Part shown: piece by piece, positions 1 through 9,100 of the stretch
Layout of the letters: every line of letters starts with the position of its first letter
How positions within the stretch are numbered: position 1 is the stretch's first letter
Source of the DNA: UBA5336 sp964492485
Lineage (GTDB): Bacteria; Pseudomonadota; Alphaproteobacteria; Caulobacterales; Hyphomonadaceae
Assembly (NCBI GenBank): GCA_964492485.1
Contig: CAZBKM010000008.1
Location: forward strand, 1-64,000
Length of the DNA: 64,000 nucleotides
Direction of reading: 5' to 3'
Notes under the pieces: model-generated
The model's database searches: none
Told to the model about the DNA's origin: nothing
Seen by the model: only the letters and a program-made list of their open reading frames with translations
Translations under genes and position numbers: made by a program

Positions 1-193
1 TGCCTCGCTGCCGAACATCATGAAGGCGAAGAAGAAGCCGATCGATACCAAGGAGCCGAGCGAATACGGCGTCGACATCGCCAACCGGCTCAGCGTCGTC
101 AAGGTGACCGAGCCGCCGCAACGTGAGGCCGGCGAGAAGGTCGAGGATGTGGCGACCCTGGTCTCGAAGCTGAAATCCGCAGGAGCGATCTGA
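1..193 (+). CDS. etfB: Electron transfer flavoprotein subunit beta (3' end only)
   Basis: This is the C-terminal 63 codons of an open frame that enters from the left edge (first full codon at base 2, TGA at 191-193). The translated tail has the NIMKAKKKP and YGVD elements expected near the end of EtfB, the AMP-binding partner of EtfA. Its stop overlaps the etfA start as TGATG, a layout that implies translational coupling and is the usual etfBA arrangement. The heterodimer passes electrons from acyl-CoA and other flavin dehydrogenases to ETF:quinone oxidoreductase. The N-terminal part lies outside the window, so start and length are unknown. Confidence 0.9.
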   Translation, partial: ASLPNIMKAKKKPIDTKEPSEYGVDIANRLSVVKVTEPPQREAGEKVEDVATLVSKLKSAGAI

Positions 194-1122
194 TGGCTGT
201 TCTCGTGATTGCCGAACATGATAATGAGTCCCTCAACGATGCCACTCACAAGACGGTGACGGCCGCCGCGAAGTTCGGCGGCGACGTCGACGTGCTGGTC
301 GCCGGCGACGGTGCCCAGGCCGTGGCGGACGCGGCCGCGAAGATCGAGGGTGTTCGCAAGATCCTTCTGGCCGAGGCCGCGCCGCTGGCCAAGCATCTGG
401 CCGAGTCGATGGAAGCGCTGATCGTGCCACTGATGGAGGGCTATGACGGGGTCTTTGCCCCCGCCACCACGAAAGGCAAGAACATCATGCCGCGCGTGGC
501 CGCCCGGCTGGATGTGATGCAGTTGTCGGACGTGATGGATGTGGTCGACGCCGACACCTACACACGCCCGATCTACGCGGGCAACGCGATCATGACCGTG
601 AAGTCCTCCGACCCAAAGAAAGTGGTGACGGTTCGCGTGACGTCGTTCGAGCCTGCGGGTGAGGGCGGATCGGCCAGCATCGAATCCGTCGAGGTGCCCA
701 CTGCATCCGTGCAGTCGGAATTCGTGTCCGAGGAGATCGTCGAGAGTGACCGTCCCGAGCTTGCGGCTGCCAAGCGGATCGTGTCCGGCGGGCGCGCGCT
801 CGGCTCGGCCGAGGAGTTCAACCGGGTCATCGAACCGCTGGCCGACAAGCTGGGCGCGGCCATCGGGGCCTCGCGGGCCGCAGTGGATGCAGGCTATGCC
901 CCGAACGACTATCAGGTTGGTCAGACCGGCAAGATCGTCGCGCCGGAACTCTACATCGCCGTCGGGATCTCCGGCGCGATCCAGCACCTTGCCGGCATGA
1001 AGGATTCCAAGATCATCGTTGCGATCAACAAGGACGAGGAAGCCCCGATCTTCCAGGTGGCGGACTATGGCCTGGTCGCCGACCTGTTCCAGGCGGTGCC
1101 GGAACTGACCGACGCCATCTAG
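193..1122 (+). CDS. etfA: Electron transfer flavoprotein subunit alpha
   Basis: The 309-residue product is the normal size for EtfA, the FAD-carrying subunit of electron transfer flavoprotein. The C-terminal FAD domain (about residues 190-309) is clear: a GGRALGS-type segment near 198, VGQTGK near 242 and AVGISGAIQHLAGM followed by AINKD. The N-terminal half is the Rossmann-like ETF domain. The ATG overlaps the etfB stop. It should accept electrons from acyl-CoA dehydrogenases such as the one at 41685-42881 and hand them to ETF-QO at the membrane. A GC-rich hairpin about 30 bp downstream ends the operon, so the next genes are probably separate transcripts. Confidence 0.97.
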   Translation: MAVLVIAEHDNESLNDATHKTVTAAAKFGGDVDVLVAGDGAQAVADAAAKIEGVRKILLAEAAPLAKHLAESMEALIVPLMEGYDGVFAPATTKGKNIMPRVAARLDVMQLSDVMDVVDADTYTRPIYAGNAIMTVKSSDPKKVVTVRVTSFEPAGEGGSASIESVEVPTASVQSEFVSEEIVESDRPELAAAKRIVSGGRALGSAEEFNRVIEPLADKLGAAIGASRAAVDAGYAPNDYQVGQTGKIVAPELYIAVGISGAIQHLAGMKDSKIIVAINKDEEAPIFQVADYGLVADLFQAVPELTDAI

Positions 1123-1151
1123 CTCAGCGTCCCGATGGAAATCTTCCCGAG

Positions 1152-1176
1152 ACGCCCCGGCCCGCGGTCGGGGCGT
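1152..1176 (+). terminator. Intrinsic terminator after etfBA
   Basis: A 7-bp perfect stem (ACGCCCC at 1152-1158, GGGGCGT at 1170-1176) is followed by TTTCACATTTT. It lies about 30 bp after the etfA stop on the coding strand, where a rho-independent terminator is expected. Confidence 0.75.
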
Positions 1177-1271
1177 TTCACATTTTCCTGTAATTTTGCA
1201 CACGAGTGCCCGGATGGGCTGGAAACACCGGGAGAGGACGTGTATCTGGAGGCGAACTCGGGAGTCGAACC

Positions 1272-1415
1272 ATGACCGAATTGCTTGTCGCTGTGGCGAA
1301 ACTCGTCGTTCTCGTGGCCATGGCGCTGTTCGGGGCACCCGGTGAACCAGGAGACGACCGCGCACCGGAGCGCGAGCAGGCGACACTCCAGTTCGCGTGC
1401 ACCGATAACGCCTGA
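1272..1415 (+). CDS. Possible small single-TM protein (47 aa)
   Basis: An ATG at 1272 is preceded by a GGGAG box 6-8 bases upstream. It opens a 47-codon frame with one hydrophobic segment (about residues 4-22) and then a short charged, proline- and glycine-containing tail. It lies alone between the etfA terminator and the coiled-coil protein at 1501. There are no recognisable domains and no paralogue in the window. It could be a genuine membrane microprotein or a chance frame in the leader of the following gene. Only the ribosome-binding site and the TM segment argue for it. Confidence 0.3.
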   Translation: MTELLVAVAKLVVLVAMALFGAPGEPGDDRAPEREQATLQFACTDNA

Positions 1416-1500
1416 TCCGACCGCCCGGCCTCGAGTGTCGGCCGATCGAGGTGCAAATCGCCTATCGCCGCTCCGCCACCGTTCGGTTTATAGGTGGATC

Positions 1501-3372
1501 ATGGACGACTCGCGCGCCGCTCACGACCTGTCCGGCCGGGACCTGCACCCGGACCTGACCCGGGATCCGTCGTCGGACCTCCCGGAGAGTCCGCCCCGCT
1601 ACCACGCGGTCGCCCGGGCCGGATGGTGGGTGCCATGGGTCGGACTTGGCCTGGCGGTCGCCTGGTGGGGCGCCGTGACGGTTGCTCTCATCACCACCAT
1701 CGACATCACGGTCCTGGGTCGCCAATCCCCCATGATCCTGGGGGCGGGAGCGGTTATCGCGATTCTGCCAGGTGCCATTCTGCTGTTTGCCGCTTTCCTG
1801 GCACGGGAGAATGCGCGCCGCACGGCGGCAACGGGCATCCTTCTGGAGGCCGCAGACCGTCTTCTGTCCCCGCATGACGCCATCCGCAACAGCGGCGCTC
1901 GCCTCGCTGACGATCTGAAGGCCCAGGCGAGCGAGGTCGAGCAGGCCATGCGTCATGCGCTCACCGGAATGAAGGCCATGTCCGAGCAGGTGGGCGACGA
2001 GCGCCTGCGGCTCGAATCGGTCAGCTATGCCACCGCCGACAATGCGCGCGACCTGGCCGAGCGGCTCGGCGAGGAACGCAAGGCGCTGGAATCCCTGGCC
2101 CGCGAGCTTCGCGCGCAAACAGATGCGATGACCGATGCCATCCCGCGCCAGGCAGAGCTGATGAAGACCGCGGCCCTTGCGGCGGGCGAGGAGATCGGCC
2201 GCGCAGAGCAAGGCCTCGAAGCCCGGCTGGAAGGCATGCGCGCACTCTCGGCCACGCTCTCGGAGCAGTTGAGCCAGCTTGCCGCGCTGTCGGAAACGGC
2301 TGATCGCGAAGGCCGTAGTACCAGCGAGGTGTTCTCGCGCATGGAGACCCGGCTGGACGAAGCGCGCCGAACCCTGGACCAGGCCGTCCAGGCCGGCGAG
2401 ATGGCGGCTGCGGCGGCGAATGCGACGAGTGAAGCCCTCACCGATGCCGTCACGGCTGCGCTGGAAGGGGCACGCCGGGCGAACACGGAGATCAGCGTCT
2501 CCTCTCGTCAGGCGCAGGCGGACGCCGCGGTCGCCTTCACCCGGCTGCGCGAGCGTGCCGAGGAGGCCAACGCGGCGCTTCAGGCGGTGAACCGGACGGC
2601 CACCTCCGCGCCGCTTCACGTGGCGACGGGCAACGGCAAGGCGCCCACCCAGCCGGCCGTCAATGCCAGAAGCTGGCCGCGCGGCGATGACGATCTGTTC
2701 GAAGATGCGGAGGCTGATCCCCGGCGCGATCAGGATGACCGCCGTCTGGCAGAGGACCATCCCGAAGTGACGCTGCGTCCGCGGTTTCAACCGGATGCCC
2801 AGACAGCGCCGGACTGGGACGACGATCTCATGGATGAGGCCGATGACGAAGACAGCGAACGCGATATGGTCGGGGTCGACCCCGCCGCGTCGCCAACGCC
2901 CATTCAGCGGGCCTCTTCGCCGGCCCCTGACCCCGGCCCAGTGGGCGGTGGGCGGTCGATCGGCTGGTCCAGCATCCTGACCGACATGGACCGTGAGGCG
3001 AATGGCCAGCTTCCCCGTGAGGAGACGGCGGAGGCCGTGATCAGCAAGCTCGAGACGTCGGGCATCCAGCTCGCCAGCGTGTTCCGGTCCAAGACGAAGA
3101 AGAAGGTGGCGGCCGCGGCGCGTCGTGGCGAAGCGGCGCGACGCAATGCGATTCTCGCCTCGGTCGGCGACGAGGTGGAGCGGGTGCGCAAGCGCCTGCG
3201 CGCAGACGATGAACTGGCCCACCTGGCGGAGGATTTCGTCGCGCTTGAGGAGCCCGATGCCATGGCGGCGCTCGACCGCACCCAGAAATCCGGCCGCAAT
3301 GCCAGCCCGCGGCTGTCGGCCTTTCTGCTGCTCGATGCGGCGATCGCGCAGCGCACGGCCGAGGCGATCTGA
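1501..3372 (+). CDS. Membrane-anchored coiled-coil protein, TipN-like architecture
   Basis: The predicted 623-residue protein has two hydrophobic segments near the N terminus (about 42-66 and 78-101). An Ala/Glu/Arg-rich region with heptad character (about 105-375) follows, suggesting a long coiled coil. Next comes an acidic, proline-containing linker (about 390-490) and a basic/helical C-terminal domain (about 500-623). I chose the ATG at 1501 because the frame extending upstream to 1285 crosses the small ORF and lacks protein-like composition. Two N-terminal TMs plus a long coiled coil is the layout of alphaproteobacterial polarity factors such as TipN of Caulobacter, but no motif proves that role. 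Other possibilities are a generic structural or mechanosensing envelope protein. It is convergent with the lyase gene at 3486-4379. Confidence 0.8.
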   Translation: MDDSRAAHDLSGRDLHPDLTRDPSSDLPESPPRYHAVARAGWWVPWVGLGLAVAWWGAVTVALITTIDITVLGRQSPMILGAGAVIAILPGAILLFAAFLARENARRTAATGILLEAADRLLSPHDAIRNSGARLADDLKAQASEVEQAMRHALTGMKAMSEQVGDERLRLESVSYATADNARDLAERLGEERKALESLARELRAQTDAMTDAIPRQAELMKTAALAAGEEIGRAEQGLEARLEGMRALSATLSEQLSQLAALSETADREGRSTSEVFSRMETRLDEARRTLDQAVQAGEMAAAAANATSEALTDAVTAALEGARRANTEISVSSRQAQADAAVAFTRLRERAEEANAALQAVNRTATSAPLHVATGNGKAPTQPAVNARSWPRGDDDLFEDAEADPRRDQDDRRLAEDHPEVTLRPRFQPDAQTAPDWDDDLMDEADDEDSERDMVGVDPAASPTPIQRASSPAPDPGPVGGGRSIGWSSILTDMDREANGQLPREETAEAVISKLETSGIQLASVFRSKTKKKVAAAARRGEAARRNAILASVGDEVERVRKRLRADDELAHLAEDFVALEEPDAMAALDRTQKSGRNASPRLSAFLLLDAAIAQRTAEAI

Positions 3373-3485
3373 GCTGACCCGGTCGTGGGCGGCCTGCAAG
3401 GCGGCCTCGTGGAGCAGATGCAGGAGGCGTGACGTCCGGTGCGCCGATGCGGCGCCCATCGCTGTGGCTTGCTCAGCGGCCCGCG

Positions 3486-4379
3486 TCAGCCTGCTCGTGG
3501 GTCGCGGCCTTGAATCGCCTCGGCCAGGCGCACCAGCCGGTGGGCGTCCTCAAGGTGCAGGATTTCGGTCATCTTGCCATTGACCTTGAGCACGCCGCGC
3601 CCCGCATTCGCCGGGTCGGCAAAGGCTGCGATGACGTCGCGGGCATGGGCGACCTCTGATGGATCGGGGGCAAAAATGCGGTTGCAGGGCTCCAGATGGC
3701 TGGGATGGATAACGGTTTTTCCATCGAAGCCCATACAGGCACCCTGGCGGCATTCCGCTTCCAGTCCGTCCAGATTCGAAATGTCATTGAAGACACCATC
3801 GATCGCCAGCAGGCCATAGGCCCGGGCGGCGATAACGGTCTGGGCAAGGGCCATCTGAAAGGCAATACGGTCGGGTGTCGGGGTGGCCCGCAAGTCCTTG
3901 GCCAGGTCGTTCGTGCCCATTACAAGGGCCTCGAGCCGGGTCCGTCCGGCAGCCCCGGCAATGTCCTGCAGGTTGAGCAGCGCCCTGGGCGTTTCCACCA
4001 TGACCCAGAGGGCGAGCGTCTCGGGTGCACCGAGCCGGCTCAGCGCGTCGTCAAGCCGGTCGATGTCGCTGCCGTCGATCACCTTTGGCGCGAGGATCGC
4101 ATCGGGCGCTGCGCTGACGGCGGCTGCGAGATCGTCGAGCCCCCATTCCGTATCCAGCCCGTTCACGCGGACCACGCATCGGCTTGGTCCATAGCCGCCC
4201 GCGGCAACCGCCTCGCTGACCGCTGCGCGGGCGTCGGCCTTTGCGTCTGGCGACACCGCGTCCTCCAGATCGAAGATCAGCGCGTCTGCGGCAAGGCTGC
4301 GGGCCTTCTCGAGGGCACGGGGATTGGCGCCGGGCAGGTACAGGCAGGAACGGTGGGGACGGATGTCGGCATCGGTCAT
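3486..4379 (-). CDS. HpcH/HpaI aldolase family, CitE-like CoA-ester lyase
   Basis: The 297-residue product matches the CitE/malyl-CoA lyase family in size and motifs. It has CLYLPGANPRAL near the N terminus and FDLEDAV at about 36-42, whose acidic residues lie in the Mg site. VRVNGLDT, MVETPRALL (metal-binding Glu) and VMGTNDLAKDL follow. Members cleave or form 3-hydroxyacyl-CoA or citramalyl/malyl-CoA esters in a TIM-barrel active site. Which CoA ester is used cannot be told from sequence. The start at 4379 follows a GGAG box by about 9 bases; the frame extends upstream but without a good start. It is divergent from the serine hydrolase at 4509 with about 130 bp between them, which must hold both promoters. 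Confidence 0.88.
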   Translation of the reverse strand: MTDADIRPHRSCLYLPGANPRALEKARSLAADALIFDLEDAVSPDAKADARAAVSEAVAAGGYGPSRCVVRVNGLDTEWGLDDLAAAVSAAPDAILAPKVIDGSDIDRLDDALSRLGAPETLALWVMVETPRALLNLQDIAGAAGRTRLEALVMGTNDLAKDLRATPTPDRIAFQMALAQTVIAARAYGLLAIDGVFNDISNLDGLEAECRQGACMGFDGKTVIHPSHLEPCNRIFAPDPSEVAHARDVIAAFADPANAGRGVLKVNGKMTEILHLEDAHRLVRLAEAIQGRDPRAG

Positions 4380-4508
4380 GGCGGTCTCCGGCAGCTTGCG
4401 GATGCAGAGCAACGTTTGGCGCGGGTGGACCGCGGCGTCCAGAGCCGCTTTGGTGCATGGCCCAATCCGGTTTAGGCAGGGTCCACCCATTCAGAGCAGG
4501 AGCCTTTC

Positions 4509-5660
4509 ATGCGCGAATTCCCGATCCACGGATATGTCGCCCCGGGCTTCGAGGTCGTGCGCGATGCCTTCATCGCGAATTTCGATGCGGGCGCGGAACA
4601 GGGCGCCGGTGTTGCGGTCATTCTCGAGGGAGAAACGGTGGTCGACCTGTGGGGTGGTCATGCCGACCGCGCCGGCCGCCAGCCCTGGGCCGAGGACACC
4701 CTCGTCCCGGTCTATTCGACGACCAAGGGTGTGGCGGCGCTGGTGCTCGCCCATGTGCTGGCCGGGACGGGTGGCCGCGTGACCTACGAGACGCCAGTGG
4801 CGGAGGTCTGGCCCGAGTTCGGGGCGGCGGGAAAGGACAAGGTGACGCTTGCCCAGCTTGTCTCGCATCAGGCAGGGCTTGCGGGTTTCACGCGGGAGAT
4901 CGATCCTGCCCTGTGGCTCGACCCGCCGGCCTGCGCAGCCGCCCTGGCCGGGGAGGCGCCGATATGGGCGCCGGGCACGGCGCACGGCTACCATCCGCTG
5001 ACCTGGGGCTATCTGGTTGGCGAGGTGGTTTACCGGATCGACGGGCGCAGCCTTGGCACGGTCCTCGCCGAAGACTTCACCGGAACGGCGCAGGGCGATC
5101 CGGCCGCCATCGACTTCCATATCGGCTTGCCGGATGAGCTGCACGGCCGCGTGGCCGATATCCTGCGGCCCAAGGCCCTGCCGGATCTGGGCGAGATCAA
5201 TCCCGCCACCGAAGCCGCCTTCATGACCCCATGGGCGGCGCCCAACCGGGGCGGAGCGAACTGGCGCCGGATCGAGATACCGTCGGCGAACGGGCACGGA
5301 ACGGCCCGCGCGGTGGCCGCGCTCTATGGCATTTACGCCGAACACGGACGATTGGGCGACCGCGAGATCCTGTCGCCGGGGATCTATGAGGCCCTGACGA
5401 CGTCGCGCGTTCAGGGACAGGATCTTGTCTTGCCATACTTGACCGAATACGCGGCAGGGGTGATGCGCAACAATCTGCGCCTGTATGGACCGAACCCGGC
5501 GACGCTCGCCCATTCCGGCTGGGGCGGCTCCCTGGCGCTGGGCGACCCGGATCGCAGGCTCTCACTGGCCTATGTCATGAATCGCCAGTCGAATTGCCTG
5601 CAAGCCGATCCCCGGGCGGTGCGGTTGATAGACGCCTGCTATGCGTGCCTCGAGGCGTGA
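4509..5660 (+). CDS. Beta-lactamase-fold serine hydrolase (EstB/class C-like)
   Basis: This 383-residue protein is a member of the serine beta-lactamase-like esterase family. The nucleophile motif SxxK is Ser70-Thr-Thr-Lys73. The family's second motif is the Tyr of GYHPLTWG at about 161, which replaces the YxN of true class C enzymes. The third element is HSGWGG at about 335, in place of KTG. No signal peptide is visible, so it is probably a cytoplasmic esterase or amidase rather than a periplasmic beta-lactamase. An AGCAGGAGC ribosome-binding site precedes the ATG. The natural substrate is unknown, and nothing adjacent suggests a pathway. Confidence 0.9.
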   Translation: MREFPIHGYVAPGFEVVRDAFIANFDAGAEQGAGVAVILEGETVVDLWGGHADRAGRQPWAEDTLVPVYSTTKGVAALVLAHVLAGTGGRVTYETPVAEVWPEFGAAGKDKVTLAQLVSHQAGLAGFTREIDPALWLDPPACAAALAGEAPIWAPGTAHGYHPLTWGYLVGEVVYRIDGRSLGTVLAEDFTGTAQGDPAAIDFHIGLPDELHGRVADILRPKALPDLGEINPATEAAFMTPWAAPNRGGANWRRIEIPSANGHGTARAVAALYGIYAEHGRLGDREILSPGIYEALTTSRVQGQDLVLPYLTEYAAGVMRNNLRLYGPNPATLAHSGWGGSLALGDPDRRLSLAYVMNRQSNCLQADPRAVRLIDACYACLEA

Positions 5661-6114
5661 TTCGCGTGCCGAAAGATTTCGCCAGTCGTTCTACCGGTTC
5701 TGACGAAACTGGATAAAATCAGTACACAGAATTGTACTGGGCGCGTGATCCCAAGCACTACGGGAACTCTGCGTTTGGACGACCTCTCAGTCTGTCAAAG
5801 CACAAGGCTAGCGTGTATTCAAGAACGGGGTCTCGAAAAGATTTTTTGTCGCATCCGAGCCCGTCTTAGCTGCACAAGATTTTAAAGAGCTAAGATATAT
5901 CGGAACGAATACATATATAAAATAATAGAAAGTTATATTCCGATTATGTAGTGAAGTTGTCGGTTTTCTGTCAAACAATACAACTTGTAAGAAATCGAAT
6001 CGAATATTAATCCACCATTTGGAGGGACTGGGGCCATGCCCCATTGGATCGACCTCCGAGGGGCGGTGGGTCCGCGGATTTGAATTGACCAGTTGAGATG
6101 ACAGGGAAGCACCG
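5661..6114. other. AT-rich intergenic region upstream of the RTX gene
   Basis: From about 5690 onward base composition changes sharply: runs of A and T dominate 5860-6010, unlike anywhere else in the window. I see no convincing gene here; open frames on the minus strand overlap the RTX start and look like artefacts. The region probably holds the RTX promoter and 5' leader. A 6-bp inverted repeat (5720-5739) is the only clear symmetrical site. The AGGGAA box 8-9 bases before 6115 serves as ribosome-binding site for the RTX protein. Confidence 0.6.
5720..5739. promoter_or_regulatory. Inverted repeat, candidate operator upstream of the RTX gene
   Basis: CAGTAC (5720-5725) and GTACTG (5734-5739) form perfect 6-bp arms around an 8-bp spacer, a spacing typical of dimeric regulator sites. 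It is about 375 bp before the RTX start and 60 bp after the hydrolase stop, so it could also be part of a weak terminator. No regulator gene lies nearby. Confidence 0.3.
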
Positions 6115-9100
6115 ATGATTATTGGCGCCTTTGCAACGAGCAAGGTAGAGCTCCTTGCGTATTACACCGGTATTTATAAAAGGCTCGAAGAGGAGAGGCA
6201 GTTTCGGTCGCCCCAAGAACCCAGCGACGGATATGTAATACTGTCGGCAATAAAGGCTGTTACGGAAGATGGCGGTTGGCAAGGTGAAATCGATAAAAAT
6301 TGGGGCAAACTGTCAGAAGCAGACCGAACATCGTATGCCGCACCCTCCTTCATAATAGAAGGTCTTATGGATTTATATTCGGCATATAGAGCCGATCAAA
6401 TATATAAAGAATACATGGCCGGTAAAAGTACGTGGTTAGATGATTTGCCGGTAATGCAAGATTATAGTATATCATTAGACGATAAAAACGCTTTCAATAA
6501 CCCTGTCGATCAAGTTCTTTGGAATTTTATCTATCACACGGGAAGGGGTTCGTATTTCCTCGAAGAGCTCGACGCAGCAGGCGTTCTTAAGCTGTACAAC
6601 GTTGCCCGGTCGATCGAGTGGAAAGCAAAGAATGCAAACCTGGAACTTGACTGGTATATTTTTGAGGTACATCAAATCGAGTCAGAGTTTTCCATACCCG
6701 ATACGGGCATAGATATTCTCGATGACGCTGTCGACGCAACAATAGTCGCTCTCGACGATCTTGCCGGCTGGGCGGAAAATCAGTTCGGAGATGTTTTCGA
6801 TGCGATCGCGGACGCCGCCGAGACGCTTTACAATGACGTGATCAGCGTCGCCGTCGACACCTTCGTCGACGGCCTGAGTGACGTCGCAGGCGCCGCGTTC
6901 GAGGCGGTCAGCTCTGCAATCGAAGACACAGGGCTCGCGGCCGCGGTCTCGGACCTCGCCGACGGTATTTCAGATGTCGCGGCGGATGTCGCGGATGGTG
7001 TGGAAGGTGGTTTCAATGATGCGATCGAAGCGGCGGGAGATGGCGCCGACTTTGTGAGCCAGGCGGCGGTGACGGCCCTCGCGGAGACACAGGCGGCCAT
7101 GGAGGAAGCGGCCGCGGCGGTCGAGGCGGCCGCGGAGTTCGTGGCGCAGTTGCTGGGACCGGTCTGGTATGGCGACAATGGAAACGACAGGGTCTTCCGC
7201 GCCGGGCCGGTGGCCTACATGTATGCCAAGGGTGGCAACGACACCGTTACCGGAGCGGCCGCGCACGTGAAGATCCGCGGCGGTGCGGGCAACGACACGC
7301 TGAACGGCCTCGGCGCCTATAATGACATCGATGGCGGCTCGGGCAACGACCGGATCTATGCCATAGGGGGCGGCAATGACCTCAAGGGCGGCGACGGCAA
7401 TGATCTCCTGACCGGGGTGGGAGCATCTAACAAGCTGGACGGTGGAGACGGCAATGACAGATTCGTCGCCACGGGTGGGCACAACGAGATCCGTGGCGGG
7501 TCCGGGGATGATACCGTTCTGCTTGGACTTGGCGTGCACAATGACATCGTAACCGATGGCGGCAATGACAGCGTGAACGCCATGGGCGGCTCCAACGCTG
7601 TCAATACCGGTAACGGGAACGATCAGATCCGCGTGGGCGGGGTGGCCAACTACGTTCGCGCCGGCGATGGCTTTGACTGGATCTGGGTTTTTGCGGCAGC
7701 CAACGTGGTGTCCGCCGGCGATGGCTACGACATCGTCTATGCAGTCGGAGGTTCGAACATCCTCGTCAACGGAAACGACGGGGGATCCATCCATGCTCTG
7801 GGTGCCGCAAACTGGATCCTGAGCGGAAATGGCGGTGACCATATCAGTGCCTTGGGCGGCGGAAACTTCGTCTTTTCCGGCGGCGCTGGCGAAGGATCGG
7901 CGACGGACCACGATACGATCACGGTCGGCGGCTTGGCCAATGTCGTCTTCGCGGGTCATGGCAGCAACACCGTAACGGCGCTGGGCGGTGGCAACTTCAT
8001 CTTCGGTGGCGACGGGTCGGACGTCTTCTACCTGGGCGGCGCCGCATTGAACGTCGCTTATGCCGGTAACGGGCACAATACGGTCACTGCGGCGTCCGGT
8101 GGCGCAAACATCGTGTTCGGTGGCGACGGTCGCGATATCGTGACACTGGTCGCGGCTGGAAACCTAATGGTCCTGGGCGACGGGAACAACGTGGCCATCG
8201 GGCTCGGCGGTGCAAACGTCGTCTGGTCGGGAAGTGGCAATGACACGGTTCTGCTTGGCGGGCTGCTGGCCAACGTCGCATGGGTCAATGGCGGAGACAA
8301 TCTGGTCGGCGTGGCAGGCACCGGGAACCTGGTGGTTGCCGGTGATGGGGATGACACGCTGGTCGCCGCGGGCTTAAAGGCAAATATCATCCTTGCCGGC
8401 GGGGGCGACAACACTGTCGTCGCGATCAGTAATTACAACTTCGTCTCGTCCGAAGGGGGCGAGGACACGATCGTGGCGCTGGGTACCGGCAACGCGATCG
8501 TCGCGGGGGATGGCAACAATCTGGTCGTGGCGGTCGGCCAGGCCAATGGTGTCGTTCTGGGCGATGGTAACGACACGGCGGTGCTTTTGGCGAGGGGTAA
8601 TGTCGTCAGTGCGGGTGACGGTAATAACACTATTGTGGTTGTCGCGGACGGGAATGCTGTTCTTGCGGGCGGTGGCAATGATGTCGTTGCGGCAACGGGT
8701 AAGGCCAATTTTGTTTCCACCTCGGCCGGAGACGACGTGGCGTTGGTCCTGGGGCGGTTGAACCTCGTGTTCACGGGCGCTGGCGACGATGTCGGACTAA
8801 TCATTGGCGATTATAATGCGGTCGCATCGGGCGACGGAGATGATATCCTCATTTCCAAGGGTAAGCTGCAAGTGGTGCTGGGTGAGGCCAACTCAGACAT
8901 CATTGTGGCCCTCGGCGAGACGAATATCCTGGCGGGCGGCGAGGGAAACGATGTCATCCTCGCCATGGGTAAGTCGAACTGGGTGCTTGGCGGCAGCGGA
9001 AGCGACATCCTGATCGTGAGCGGCAAGTGGAACCTTGTCGCGGCGGACAATGAGGTTAACGCCGACGAGAACACCCTGGCAGACCTGAAAGCGTGGAACG

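Noticed and set aside
1462..3459. 665-codon minus-strand frame opposite the coiled-coil protein
   Set aside because: Composition is Arg/Gly/His-rich without any recognisable fold; the plus strand has clear TM and heptad structure, so this is a shadow frame.
4509..5660. True class C beta-lactamase
   Set aside because: There is no signal peptide, and the YxN and KTG motifs are replaced by YHP and HSG; EstB-like esterase is the better fit.
5808..6143. 111-codon minus-strand gene in the AT-rich region
   Set aside because: Low-complexity AT-rich frame overlapping the RTX start, without ribosome-binding site or recognisable features.
6970..8076. 368-codon minus-strand frame opposite the first RTX repeat block
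   Set aside because: Its apparent repeats are just the complement of the RTX repeats; no start site or domain supports it.
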